From: Nevskiaceae bacterium
GTDB taxonomy: Bacteria > Pseudomonadota > Gammaproteobacteria > Steroidobacterales > Steroidobacteraceae
Direction of reading: 5' to 3'
Assembly: GCA_024234075.1 (NCBI GenBank)
Contig: JACKOV010000008.1
Span: forward strand, 1-64,000
DNA: 64,000 nt
Shown: positions 52,809 through 63,942 of the stretch, piece after piece
Position numbering within the stretch: position 1 is the stretch's first letter
Layout: each line of letters opens with the position of its first letter
Position numbers and translations under genes: made by a program
Notes under the pieces: model-generated
What the model was told of the DNA's origin: nothing
The model's database searches: none
The model's input: the letters and a program-made list of their open reading frames with translations, nothing else

Positions 52809-54229
52809 ATGAACGATGACACAGCGTCCCGCGGCGGCGCCAGCACGGCGAACCGACTCCTGCACTCCCGCATCCTGCAAGTGGCATTGATTTTGCTGCT
52901 GGCCTTCGGTGCCTGGAAACTGTTCCGCCATTTTTTCCCGGCAGGCGCCGGCGATCTGAACGTCTATGCCACCGTGGAGCGGGGTTCCATCGAGGACCTG
53001 GTGACCGCCACCGGGGCGCTGCAGCCGCGCGACTACGTGGATGTGGGCGCACAGGTCTCCGGCCAGCTGCGCCGGATATTCGTGGACGTCGGCAGCGAGG
53101 TGCAGCAAGGCGATCTGCTCGCTGAAATCGATGCCGAACAGTCCATCGCGCGTGTGGACGCCAGCCGCGCCCAGCTGCGCTCGCAGCAGGCGCAGTTGCT
53201 GCAGCGCGAGGCCGATCTCGAAAAGGCCGGGCGCGACTTCCAGCGCCAGCAGAACCTCATGAAGGAAGACGCGACCAGCGCCAGCGCGCTGCAGGATGCG
53301 CAGACGACTCTCGAGACCACGCGTGCCGCCATCGCGGCGCTCAAGGCCCAGATGCAGCAGCTGCAGGCCAGCATGCGCGTGGAGGAGGCCAATCTCAAAT
53401 ACACCAAGATCTACGCGCCCATGGCCGGCACCGTAGTGAGCATCACGGCTCGTCAGGGCCAGACGCTCAACACCAACCAGCAGGCGCCCACCATCCTGCG
53501 CATCGCGGACCTGTCGACGATGACGGTGCAGACGCAGGTGTCCGAAGCCGATGTGGGCAAGCTGCGCGAAGGCATGAGTGCCTATTTCACGACGTTGGGC
53601 AGTCAGGGGCGGCGCTGGTACGGCACGCTGCGCAAGATCGAGCCGACGCCCACGGTGACTAACAACGTGGTGCTCTACAACGCGCTGTTCGATGTTCCGA
53701 ATCCGAATCGCAGCCTGCTGACGCAGATGACCGCCCAGGTGTTCTTCGTGGTTGCCGAGGCGCGGGATGTGCTGGTGGTGCCGATGTCGGCACTGACGAT
53801 GCAGCGGCCACAGGGTGTCGCTGCGGCGCGCCTGGAAGGTGGTCGCCGGGCCGCCGCCGAGGCTCAGGGCGAGCAGCAGAGGCCCCGCGGCGAGCGCCGG
53901 CAGCAGCCGGCGTCCGCGGAAGGCGGTGGTGCTGACGCTCCGGCCGAAGCAGCCGGCGGCAGCCAGGGCCGATCGGAACGCCCCCGCCGGTCGCGTCCGG
54001 CGACTGTGCAGCTGGCGCAAGCCGGCGGGAGCCTCGTGACCCGCGAAGTGCAGGTGGGCGTCAGCAACCGTGTGCATGCCGAGATCGTCGCCGGTCTCGA
54101 GGAAGGCGACCGGATCGTGGCGGGGCAACGGCAGCTCGAGAGCGAGTCGCGGAGCAGTGGCAGTCAGCTGGGCCGCGGCGCCGCGGCGGGCGGTTTCGGT
54201 CCGCCGATGGGCATTCCGGGAGGGCGCTG

Positions 54230-54230
<1 letters not shown>
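52809..54230 (+). CDS. macA: MacA-like periplasmic adaptor of an ABC efflux system
   Basis: 473 residues. One N-terminal transmembrane helix ('ILQVALILLLAFGAWKLF'). Then 'VTATGALQPRDYVDVGAQVS' and 'VEEANLKYTKIYAPMAGTV' frame the lipoyl halves around a long coiled-coil hairpin (about 110-195). The beta-barrel domain includes 'IADLSTMTVQTQVSEADVGK', a MacA signature. An insert of about 60 residues rich in Arg, Gly, Gln and Ala (about 340-400) interrupts the membrane-proximal domain and is not usual for MacA. Its stop overlaps the macB start by one base. Confidence 0.92.
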
Positions 54231-56181
<1,951 letters not shown>

Positions 56182-56185
<4 letters not shown>

Positions 56186-57597
56186 ACATGCAAGTGATCC
56201 GACTTTCCACCGTTACGGCGTGTTTCACACTGGTGCTCGCCGGCTGCGCGGGCGGAGCCGTGCAGCGCCCCGACTTGCCATTGCCGGCGACCTATGACGA
56301 GGTGGCGCGCAGCGTGCCGGCGTCCGATGACACGGCGCAGGCGGCCGAGGTGTCGCCGCAATGGTGGCGCAGTTTCAATTCGCCGCAGCTCGACGACTGG
56401 ATCGAAACGCGGCTGGATGCCGGTCCGGATCTGCGCATTGCCGCCGAGCGTGTCCTGCAGGCGCGCATGGCGCTGCGGGTTGCAGGCAGTGACCGTTTCC
56501 CCGATGCAGGCATCAGCGCCAGCAGCTCCCGATCGCGCAACGATTCGCGGGGTGCTGCGCCGGTGGATCGCGAATCCACCTCGGCGGGCCTTTCGATCGG
56601 TTACGAGGTGGACCTCTGGGGGCGTATCGCCGCCAATGTGCGGGGTGCGCGCGCGCAGTACGAGGCGACCCGTTACGATTTCGAGTCGTTGAGAATCGCT
56701 GCCGCGAGCACCCTGGCATCGACCTACTTCCAGATGCTGGCCACGGCCGAACGCCTGGAGATCGCGCGCCGGAATCTCGCCATCGCCGAACGAGTGCTCG
56801 GCATTGTCGAGGCGCGCTACCGCAACGGCGTTGCGACACCGCTCGAGGTCAGCCAGCAGCGCACGACCGTGTTCGCGCAGCGTACGGCACTGCTGCCGCT
56901 CGAAACCCGGCAGCGCCAGCTCCAGTCTGCGGTGGCGTTGCTGCTGGGGGAGGTGCCGCAGGGCTTTGCCGCGAGCAGCGAGAGCTTTGCCCAGTTGGCC
57001 GTGCCGCAGGTGGCGCCGGGTCTGCCTTCGACATTGCTGGTGCGGCGCCCCGATCTCGCGGCCGCGGAGGCCGATCTGGCGGCGGCGGCGGCCGATGTGC
57101 ACGTGGCGCGCACGTCGCTGTTGCCGTCCATCTCGTTGTCCGGTTCCGGTGGCCTGTCCAGCAGCGAGCTGCTGTCGCTGACCAATCCAGCCACCAGTCT
57201 GTCGGCAGCGCTGTCGATGGGCCTGACCCTGTTCGACGCCGGGCGGCGCAGCGCGCAGATCCAGTCGGCCCGCTCGCGGCAGCGCGTGGCGGTGGAAACC
57301 TATGCCGCCGCCGTGCGTACCGCGCTCAAGGAAGTCGACGACGCGCTCGGCAATGCCGACGTCGGTGCCCGGCAGGAGGCGAGCCAGCAGGAGACCGTCG
57401 CGCAAGCGCGGCGTGCGCTGCAGCTTGCGGAACTGCGTTACCGCGAAGGGGCCGACGAGCTGCTTGCCGTGCTGGACAGCCAGCGCGTGCTGTTCCAGGC
57501 TGAAGACGCGCTGCTGCAGCTGCGGCTCGAGCGGCTCAATGCGGCGCTGGATCTGTATCGCGCGCTGGGTGGCGGTTGGGAGGGGGCGGCGTCGTGA
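56182..57597 (+). CDS. NodT-family outer-membrane efflux lipoprotein (macAB operon)
   Basis: 471 residues. Lipobox 'LVLAGC' near residue 21 after a short signal peptide. Two OEP repeats follow: 'WWRSFNSPQLDDWIETRL', 'GYEVDLWGRIAANVRGA' and 'RRPDLAAAEADLAAAAADVH'. It supplies the outer-membrane exit for the MacAB-like pump and is distinct in sequence from the OMF of the RND operon. Its stop codon overlaps a GTG that opens the GNAT remnant downstream. Confidence 0.93.
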
Positions 57598-57962
57598 TCA
57601 TCCGTCCGACGCGGCCGGACGATCAGGCTGCGATCTGGGTCATCATCGAGCCGACGATTCGAGCCGGGGAGACCTGCACCCTGGATCCCGCCATGACCCG
57701 CGAGCAGGTGCTGGCGTAGCGGATGGGCGCCGACGAGGAGACGTTCGTTGCCGAAGAGAGCGGGGCGAGCGAACAGGCCAGATCGAAAGGCTGCCGGGCG
57801 ATGCAGTTCAACTTCGTCGTGAGCACCAGTGATCGATCCGCTCGCCGGTGGCAGTCGATGGAGTTCGACATCGTGGGGCGCTTGCCGCCGGCGTTTCATC
57901 ACCCGGTGCGCGGCTACGTCGATGCGCTGGTGATGTATCGGGCCTTTCGGGTTGCGGGATAA
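57594..57962 (+). pseudogene. GNAT N-acetyltransferase remnant
   Basis: The frame starts 'VIIRPTRPDDQAAIWVIIEP', typical of a GNAT N-terminus, but meets TAG at 57717-57719. It continues in the same frame as 'RMGADEETFVAEESG' and then jumps to a GNAT C-terminus ('AMQFNFVVSTSDRSARRWQ', 'FDIVGRLPPAFHHPVRGYVD'). About 45 residues that should carry the acetyl-CoA-binding loop are missing between the two. A nonsense codon plus an internal deletion make this a clear pseudogene. Confidence 0.75.
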
Positions 57963-58018
57963 TGCAATGCCGACCTTTGGTTTAAACTCCCTGGCTTGGT
58001 AGACGTAAGGAGAATGCC

Positions 58019-58225
58019 ATGAGTGTTGCACGAGTCACGGAGATCAAGGCGAGCAGCAAGAAGAGCTTCGATGACGCCATTGCCGTCGGTTTGTCGCGAG
58101 CCAACAAGACGCTGAAGAACGTCAAGGGCGCCTGGATCAAGGAACAGGAAATCTCGATCGGCGACAACGGCAAGATCGACGAATATCGCGTGCTGATGAA
58201 AGTCACGTTCATCCTCAACGACTGA
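58019..58225 (+). CDS. Dodecin family flavin-binding protein
   Basis: 68 residues, full length. The conserved dodecin pattern is present: 'VARVTEIKASSKKSFDDAI', the flavin-stacking W in 'VKGAWIKEQE', and the C-terminal strand 'YRVLMKVTFILND'. Dodecins assemble as dodecamers that store or buffer riboflavin, FMN or FAD. AAGGAG lies six bases before the ATG, and a good intrinsic terminator follows 25 bp after the stop, so it is a monocistronic unit. Confidence 0.95.
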   Translation: MSVARVTEIKASSKKSFDDAIAVGLSRANKTLKNVKGAWIKEQEISIGDNGKIDEYRVLMKVTFILND

Positions 58226-58250
58226 TCGCCACCGGCGAACAGCCTGGACA

Positions 58251-58275
58251 AGCCCGGCGCAATGCCGGGCTTTAT
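58251..58275 (+). terminator. Rho-independent terminator of the dodecin gene
   Basis: AGCCCGGC/GCCGGGCT stem of 8 bp, loop GCAAT, followed by TTATT. It is the best-formed intrinsic terminator seen in the window. Confidence 0.8.
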
Positions 58276-58333
58276 TCAAGCTGACGATCATGGCCGAAGC
58301 GCGGAACGGGTTTTTCCTGGTCGACATGCCGTG

Positions 58334-58681
58334 ATGGCCCGCCGCCCTAGCCTGGTCGTCGACGAGCGAGCGTCGGAGCGGCAACTCGCCCGGGCAGTGG
58401 CCGCACTGGACTCCGGCAAATCAGCGGTCATCCTGAAGGGCGTCGTCTGTTTGCACCCGGGACAGTTCCAGATCCTCTGTGAAGTGCTCGATCCTGCCCC
58501 ACTGCAGCATCGCTGCGCGCAGGAGTATGCGGTCATGGTGGAGAACGCGAGGCGGGCGCTCGCCTGCTCGGCGCTGGGCGCTCGACTGCCGGTCCGCGCC
58601 CAGTATTGGGTCGTGGTCGAGCAATATGGAGCCGCGGCAGCCGAGCCGTTGTGGGTCGAGCCGCCGCGGTGCCGGACCTGA
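58334..58681 (+). CDS. Hypothetical protein, 115 residues
   Basis: Starts at the ATG at 58334 (an earlier ATG at 58262 lies in the dodecin terminator). The product is soluble and Arg/Ala-rich, with segments 'LARAVAALDSGKSAVILKGV' and 'YAVMVENARRALACSALG' that look genuinely coding; no motif was recognised. Four Cys are dispersed. It stands alone between dodecin and the convergent membrane-protein genes. A minus-strand frame across the same bases looks like a GC-rich shadow. Confidence 0.55.
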   Translation: MARRPSLVVDERASERQLARAVAALDSGKSAVILKGVVCLHPGQFQILCEVLDPAPLQHRCAQEYAVMVENARRALACSALGARLPVRAQYWVVVEQYGAAAAEPLWVEPPRCRT

Positions 58682-58715
58682 CCTGACCTGACCGGAGCGT
58701 CAGTCGCTGCGGCCT

Positions 58716-59789
58716 TCAGAATCTGCCGCTGGCGCCGGCGCCACCGAAATCTCCACCTTGCCCCTGGCAAGCGGGCTGCGGTGCCGCCGCGGGTGCAGGT
58801 GCAAGGCTCGTCGCGCCGGCAAGCTGGGCGAGATCGAGCGCGGCGGGTTCCTGGATTGGACTGGACGTGATCCCCTCGCGACGATTGCGTAGCCCGAGCT
58901 CGAATGCGATGGCCGCGAGCAGCAGCAGACCACCTGCAGCCATGAGTTGCCAGTGCGCAGGCCAGTCCAGCAACTTGTGCAGCGCGTATGCCGCACAGGC
59001 GAGATTGCCGAGCGCGCCGATCAGCGGCGCATGCTGCCGCCGGCGCACACCGGCGAAGACATTGGCTGCGAAGAATGCCAGTGCCAGCGCGAGGGCCAGG
59101 CCTAGGCGGTGAGCATGGGCGGGGTGGCGGACCCAGGAGTCGAGCAGCAACCAGCCGTGCCCGAGCCAGGGCATCACGATCACCAGTCCATCGAGCATGC
59201 GATCGTGCGCAGGGCGCTGCCAGGTGCGTCCGCCGGCGAACAATGCCACGACGGCCATCAGCATGCAGCCGATGCCCGCTTGCGGCGAGTTCAACGTGCC
59301 GCCGAGCAGGCTAGTCTCGAACAACGCGATGGCGATGGAATAGCCGGCTGCCGCCAGTGTCGTGAACAGCGGATTCAGCAGGCGCCAGCCCACCAGCAGC
59401 ACGACCGTCGCACAGAGCGCGACGATCAGCGCTTCGTTGCGCTGTTCGGTCCAGATCAGCAGCTGCACGACGAGGGCGCCGGCACCGATCAGATACAGCG
59501 CTTCTTCGATGCCGGAGCGGAAGACGCGCCGCTTCGCCACCAGCCACTCCGCGGCAAGTATCCAGAGCAGGCCGCCCAGCAGCAACGGTGAAGGTGTCAC
59601 GACCAGTGCGCCGGCGAGCAGGGTGGTGGCGAACAGGCCGAGCAGAAAGCCCAGAATGCGCGCAAGCCAGGTGGTGGTTTTCCAGCCGCCGCCGAGCCCC
59701 GTACTTTCCACGGCGGTACGCAGCGCGGGATAGCGACTTGCGAGCAGCAGCCAGCGCTCCTCTGTTGCCGACGGCCGGGCGACTTTCAT
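58716..59789 (-). CDS. Polytopic membrane protein (DUF4401-like), Gly-rich tail
   Basis: 357 residues from the ATG at 59789; the frame continues upstream only as overlap with other genes. About ten transmembrane helices fill residues 38-315. The C-terminal 45 residues are Ala/Pro/Gln-rich and end 'GDFGGAGASGRF', a tail strikingly like the Gly-rich endings of TPM-domain (YgcG) and DUF2207 proteins. The start overlaps the stop of the next membrane protein (ATGA). DUF2157/DUF4401-type pairs occur together in many bacteria with unknown function; my family call is tentative. Confidence 0.75.
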   Translation of the reverse strand: MKVARPSATEERWLLLASRYPALRTAVESTGLGGGWKTTTWLARILGFLLGLFATTLLAGALVVTPSPLLLGGLLWILAAEWLVAKRRVFRSGIEEALYLIGAGALVVQLLIWTEQRNEALIVALCATVVLLVGWRLLNPLFTTLAAAGYSIAIALFETSLLGGTLNSPQAGIGCMLMAVVALFAGGRTWQRPAHDRMLDGLVIVMPWLGHGWLLLDSWVRHPAHAHRLGLALALALAFFAANVFAGVRRRQHAPLIGALGNLACAAYALHKLLDWPAHWQLMAAGGLLLLAAIAFELGLRNRREGITSSPIQEPAALDLAQLAGATSLAPAPAAAPQPACQGQGGDFGGAGASGRF

Positions 59790-60733
59790 TCCACGGACTC
59801 CTTGAGCCTGGAGCGCAGCCTGCTCAGCAACACCACGGCGCCGGTGATGGTGGCCAGGCCGAGCCAGGACGCCGCCAGCGGCCCCAGCAGCAACAGTTCG
59901 AGCCATACCAGCCCGAGGGTCGTGTAGCCGACGGCATACAGCAGGAAGCTTTCGCGCCGCTCGTTCAGCCCGGTCCGGCCGACCGTCACGGCCAGTAACA
60001 GCAGTACCATGGCGCCGAGCCAGCGAGTCGAACTCTCGCCGCCGAGGCCGAGTGCGCCCCAGAAGCCGAAGTTCGCTGCGAACTGCTGATATACCGGCCG
60101 GAATCCCGCGCCTGTCGCGGGATCCTCGTGGCGATGCAGCAGGCTGCCGAACCAGAACAGCAGGGTGCACAGCAGGCTGCGCAGACTCGCCCCGAACATC
60201 GGCACCCGCGGCTCGAACACTGTGCCGAGACGCGCTTCGACGCCGAGCCAGCCGGCGAAAGCCATCAGTGCCACGGACAGCGCCAGCCGCGAGCGGAACC
60301 CATAGGCACTTGCCAGGTGCCAGGCCGCGAGCAGCAGCAGGTGGCGCGGCCAGGCTGCGCCGAACAGACGGAACTGCACTTCGGCATAGCCCACAGCCGC
60401 GCTGAACAGCAGCGCGCCGAGCAGCAGGACATAGTCCTCGCCCAGCGAACGTTCGCGCTTCTGCAGGCGCGCGCGCAGTGCCACCGCATAGCACAGGGCT
60501 GCCGCGACCAGGATGCCGGCGAGCAGGGCTGCCGGGCCGATGCGCTCGAGGTTGGCCTTGATCAGCAGGCCAACTCCGGCCAGCAAGGTGGCGAGGGCGA
60601 GATAGAACGCTGCCAGCAGTTCGCGCCGGATCGAAAAGATACGCCGGGCTTCCAGGTGCAGTGCTTGCGACCACGCCGTTTCCGCCTGCACGGTCGACGG
60701 CAGTGCTCGCAGTTCGTGGCGGAGATCGTGCAA
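59786..60733 (-). CDS. Polytopic membrane protein (DUF2157-like)
   Basis: 315 residues. A cytoplasmic N-terminal helix of about 40 residues precedes eight or nine transmembrane segments ('LLAAFYLALATLLAGVGLLI' onward). The layout, with a soluble helical N-terminus and a multi-helix membrane part, fits DUF2157. It is the upstream member of a translationally coupled pair with the DUF4401-like protein and begins six bases after the stop of the glutathione transferase gene, so all three may be co-transcribed. Function is unknown. Confidence 0.75.
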   Translation of the reverse strand: MHDLRHELRALPSTVQAETAWSQALHLEARRIFSIRRELLAAFYLALATLLAGVGLLIKANLERIGPAALLAGILVAAALCYAVALRARLQKRERSLGEDYVLLLGALLFSAAVGYAEVQFRLFGAAWPRHLLLLAAWHLASAYGFRSRLALSVALMAFAGWLGVEARLGTVFEPRVPMFGASLRSLLCTLLFWFGSLLHRHEDPATGAGFRPVYQQFAANFGFWGALGLGGESSTRWLGAMVLLLLAVTVGRTGLNERRESFLLYAVGYTTLGLVWLELLLLGPLAASWLGLATITGAVVLLSRLRSRLKESVE

Positions 60734-60739
60734 GGCGCG

Positions 60740-61615
60740 CTATCGCGCGGGCGGATCGAAGTCCGCGGCGCTGTGCCTCTCGGGCAGGCGCAGTTCCTCC
60801 GGCCCGGTCGTGGTATTTACGCGGCGTCCGCGTCGAACCGCCGGCCGGCTGCCCACCAGCTCGGTCCAGCGTGCCAGGTTGCGGTACTCGTGCAACGCCA
60901 GAAACTCCCTGGCGTCGTAGGTGCCGTTCATGATCCCGCCGTACCAGGTCCAGTTCGCGATGTCGGCGATGGTGTACTGGTCGCCCGCGACGTACTCGTT
61001 CCTGCCGAGCTGCGTGTCGAGCACGTGCAGCAGCCGCTTGGCTTCCATCGCGAAACGGTTGATAGCGTATTCGATCTTGAACGGCGCGTAGGTGTAGAAG
61101 TGCCCGAATCCGCCGCCGAGATAGGGCGCCGAGCCCATCTGCCACATCAGCCAGTTCATCGTTTCGGCGCGCCGGTAGTGCTCCTTCGGCAGGAAGGCGT
61201 CGAACTTTTCGGCGAGGTAGAGCAGGATGGAGGCGCTCTCGAACAGCCGTGTCGGCGGATCGGTGGAATAGTCGAGCATCGCCGGGATCTTGGAGTTCGG
61301 GTTCACCGCCACGAACCCGCTGCCGAACTGTTCGCCTTCGTGGATCTTGATCAGCCAGGCGTCGTACTCGGCGCCCTTGTGGCCGACGGCCAGCAACTCT
61401 TCAAGCAGGATCGTGACTTTCTGGCCATTGGGCGTGCCGAGCGAATAGAGCTGCAAGGGATGCTTGCCGCGCGGCAGGGTCTTTTCATGAGTGGCGCCGG
61501 AGACGGGCCGATTGATGTTCGCGAACCGGCCACCGCTCGGTTGATCCCAGGTCCATACTCTCGGCGGCCTGTAACCGGCCGGCAGGTTTCGGTCCGCGCT
61601 GTCATCCGTGGCCAT
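60740..61615 (-). CDS. yghU: YghU-type glutathione S-transferase (Nu class)
   Basis: 291 residues. Family landmarks: 'FANINRPVSGATHEKTLPRG' near the N-terminus, 'LYSLGTPNGQKVTILLEELL' (thioredoxin fold, with the Thr/Asn that contact glutathione), 'NSKIPAMLD', 'FESASILLYLAEKF' and the C-terminal 'YTIADIANWTWYG'. E. coli YghU binds two glutathiones and has disulfide reductase activity. The C-terminal 30 residues are longer and more charged than usual. A YbiI-like gene lies 69 bp upstream on the same strand. Confidence 0.93.
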   Translation of the reverse strand: MATDDSADRNLPAGYRPPRVWTWDQPSGGRFANINRPVSGATHEKTLPRGKHPLQLYSLGTPNGQKVTILLEELLAVGHKGAEYDAWLIKIHEGEQFGSGFVAVNPNSKIPAMLDYSTDPPTRLFESASILLYLAEKFDAFLPKEHYRRAETMNWLMWQMGSAPYLGGGFGHFYTYAPFKIEYAINRFAMEAKRLLHVLDTQLGRNEYVAGDQYTIADIANWTWYGGIMNGTYDAREFLALHEYRNLARWTELVGSRPAVRRGRRVNTTTGPEELRLPERHSAADFDPPAR

Positions 61616-61684
61616 GCGAGCTCCTGAAGGGTCGACCTCGTTCGATGCTCGATGGTATCGCCATTCCGGCCCGTTCCGCCGATG

Positions 61685-61951
61685 TCACCGAAGCTGACTA
61701 TCCTTGCTGCCGCGACGGTTGTAACCGCTGAAGGTCCCGCTTTCGCGATCATCCTTTTCCTGGCAAGGCACGCACAGGCGTACGCCCGGAACCGCCTTGC
61801 GGCGTGCCTCGGGAATCTCGGCGCCGCAGTCGATGCAGTGGGTTTGCGTGGGGCCCTGGGGCAAGCGGCTCTGCGCACGCTTGATTCCATCCTTGACGGT
61901 GGCATCGATCTGATCCTGAACCGCACTGTCACCGGCCCAACCTGTAGCCAT
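61685..61951 (-). CDS. DksA/TraR-family C4 zinc-finger protein (YbiI-like)
   Basis: 88 residues. A TraR/DksA zinc finger is clear: 'CIDCGAEIPEARRKAVPGVR' followed by 'LCVPCQ', four Cys in the CxxC-x17-CxxC pattern. A short helical N-terminus lacks the long coiled coil of DksA, as in YbiI and TraR. It may modulate RNA polymerase through the secondary channel, but small members are poorly characterised. It is followed by the yghU-like gene. Confidence 0.9.
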   Translation of the reverse strand: MATGWAGDSAVQDQIDATVKDGIKRAQSRLPQGPTQTHCIDCGAEIPEARRKAVPGVRLCVPCQEKDDRESGTFSGYNRRGSKDSQLR

Positions 61952-62180
61952 GTCATCCTCCTGTGGCGCTTACGTGGTAGGGGCGAAGCCGGGAAATACA
62001 AGCATCCGACATGATATTTATTATAAGAATATTATATATTTTATTGATTCAATTGGAATTTCAATGATATCAACATGATTGAATGTGCCCGCTGCAACTG
62101 ATGCGGATCAATATCCGCGCCGACTTGCCGCGGCGGCGACCGGTCGCTCCGGCACGGGCCACTGCGGCACACTAGGCGTC
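61952..62180. other. AT-rich divergent intergenic region
   Basis: Between the zinc-finger gene (minus) and the MFS gene (plus). Bases 62010-62085 are very AT-rich, in strong contrast to the surrounding high-GC DNA, and contain several TATAAT-like and TTGATT-like words and a small palindrome ATTGGAATTTCAAT. Promoters for both genes should lie here; nothing else is recognised. Confidence 0.5.
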
Positions 62181-63422
62181 ATGTCTCCCACCGTCACCAC
62201 TGCTGATTCTCGACCGTCGCAGGTCTCGACTCAGGCGGTGCCGGCCACCGCCGCCGGCATGGCACGCCCGGTGTCCCTGTTGCTGAACCTGGCGCATGCG
62301 ATCGACCACATGTTCCTGCTGATCTTCGCCACGGCAGTGGGCGCGATCGCGGCCGATTTCGGTTTTTCGCGTTGGGAGGATCTGATGCCTTACGGTGTCG
62401 GCGCCTTTGTGTTGTTCGGCCTCGGTTCGCTGCCTTCGGGTCGTTTCGGCGACCTGTGGGGGCGGCGACGCATGATGCTGTTGTTCTTCTTCGGCATCGG
62501 CAGTTCGGCGCTGCTGGCGGCCGCGACCCGCAATGCCTGGCAGTTGGCCGCGGCGTTGACCTTGCTGGGTGCCTTCGCGTCGATCTATCACCCGGTGGGC
62601 ATCCCCATGCTGCTGCAGCGGGCGACCCGACCGGGTGTGGTCATCGGCGTCAACGGCCTGGCCGGCAACCTGGGTATCGCCATTGCCGCGTTGAGCACCG
62701 GCTTCATGGTGCAATGGCTGGGCTGGCGGGCCGCTTTTGCGCTCCCGGGTCTGGCTGTCATTGGTTGCGGCCTGCTGTTCGCCGCGCTATGCCCGCAGGA
62801 GACCGAAGCACCGGCCAAACGTACCAGCAAGGCCTCCGCGTCGCTGGCGCCGGCGGAGCTGGCGCGGGTGTTCGCGGTCATGACTGCGGCCGCGGTGACC
62901 AGCGGCCTGCTGTTCAATTTCACCACCAACGGCAATGCCCAGCTGCTGAGCGAGCGCTTCCGCGGCATCGTCGAGGATCCCGCGCTGCTCGGCGCAATGC
63001 TGGCGGCGGTGTACGCCCTGGCTTCGCTGACCCAGGTGGTGGTGGGCCGGTTGATAGATCGAGTTTCGCTCAAACCCCTCTATCTGTGCATTGTGGCCTT
63101 GCAGATCCCGCTGCTGGCCCTGGCTGCACTGACTCGAGGCTGGTGGCTGTTGTTGGCCCTGCTGGGGGTCATGGTCGTGATCTTCGGCGCAGTTCCCTTT
63201 ACCGACGCGATGGTCGTGCGCTACGTCGATGATCGGATGCGCTCGCGGGTGGCGGGGGCCAGAATGGCCTTGTCGCTCGGCATCAGCTCGCTGGCGGTGT
63301 GGCTGCTCGGGCCGCTGGTCAAGGTCTCGAGCTTCGGGGCGCTGTTCGTCGGCATGGCGCTGCTCGCCGTCTGCACCCTGGCGGTGGTGTCATTGCTGCC
63401 CTCCGACAGCGCCACTGCCTGA
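62181..63422 (+). CDS. MFS transporter
   Basis: 413 residues from the ATG at 62181, with twelve predicted transmembrane helices. The loop 2-3 motif is 'GRFGDLWGRRRMML', and the second half repeats it weakly ('GRLIDRVSLKPLY'). 'LGAFASIYHPVGIPMLLQRA' and 'VNGLAGNLGIAIAALSTGFM' recall the fosmidomycin-resistance/FsrA-like subgroup of drug exporters. The substrate is unknown. Upstream is an AT-rich promoter region; downstream is a PIN pseudogene. Confidence 0.9.
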   Translation: MSPTVTTADSRPSQVSTQAVPATAAGMARPVSLLLNLAHAIDHMFLLIFATAVGAIAADFGFSRWEDLMPYGVGAFVLFGLGSLPSGRFGDLWGRRRMMLLFFFGIGSSALLAAATRNAWQLAAALTLLGAFASIYHPVGIPMLLQRATRPGVVIGVNGLAGNLGIAIAALSTGFMVQWLGWRAAFALPGLAVIGCGLLFAALCPQETEAPAKRTSKASASLAPAELARVFAVMTAAAVTSGLLFNFTTNGNAQLLSERFRGIVEDPALLGAMLAAVYALASLTQVVVGRLIDRVSLKPLYLCIVALQIPLLALAALTRGWWLLLALLGVMVVIFGAVPFTDAMVVRYVDDRMRSRVAGARMALSLGISSLAVWLLGPLVKVSSFGALFVGMALLAVCTLAVVSLLPSDSATA

Positions 63423-63480
63423 CCTGTGGCGCCGCAGCAAGTTTTGGCCGGAGCAGGCGTTTCCCAGTCTCCCGCACTTG
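63423..63480. other. Short spacer after the MFS gene
   Basis: Nothing recognisable; probably the junction at which the 5' end of the PIN toxin gene was lost. Confidence 0.4.
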
Positions 63481-63850
63481 CGGGGCGCCTCGGCATCGAG
63501 AAGCGGATATCGTTCTAGAGCTGGTGCGCAACTTGCCGCAAGAAGCGGCCATCGTTCCCGTTCAGGCACCTGGAGAGCTGTTCAACGTTCTTGCCCGCAA
63601 GGCCGGGCGGTCGCGGGCCGACGCCCGCGAGGCCATTCTGGGCTGGCGCGATACCTTTCCGGTTGTCGAAACTGCCCCCAGGCCATGCTGACGGCTGTCG
63701 ATCTCGCTACCGACCACGATTTCAGCTTCTGGGATGCCGTCATTCTCTCCGTTGCCTCGCAGGCCGGTTGCCGGTGGCTTCTATCCGAAGACCTTCCAGA
63801 CGGGTTCACGTGGGGTGGCGTATCGGTCGTGAATCCGTTTGCCTCTCCGC
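63481..63850 (+). pseudogene. VapC-like PIN-domain toxin remnant
   Basis: Protein-like sequence begins 'IVLELVRNLPQEAAIVPVQA' and runs to 'GELFNVLARKAGRSRADARE' and 'AILGWRDTFPVVETA'. It then shifts frame at a run of five C (63675-63679) to 'AMLTAVDLATDHDFSFWDAV', 'ILSVASQAGCRWLLSEDLPD' and 'GFTWGGVSVVNPFA'. These are the middle and end of a PIN-domain ribonuclease, with the conserved Glu (GELFN) and two Asp (FWDAV, SEDL). The N-terminal 20-30 residues with the first catalytic Asp (DTNVL type) are absent, and no antitoxin gene is seen. Inactive. Confidence 0.65.
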
Positions 63851-63942
63851 GCCATAGGTTGCGGGGAATCCCTGTAGAGCGGGAACGGCGCGTAGGGCAA
63901 CACCCGTCCTGTTCGCCGCCGAGCAGGGGCATCCGACTCGGC

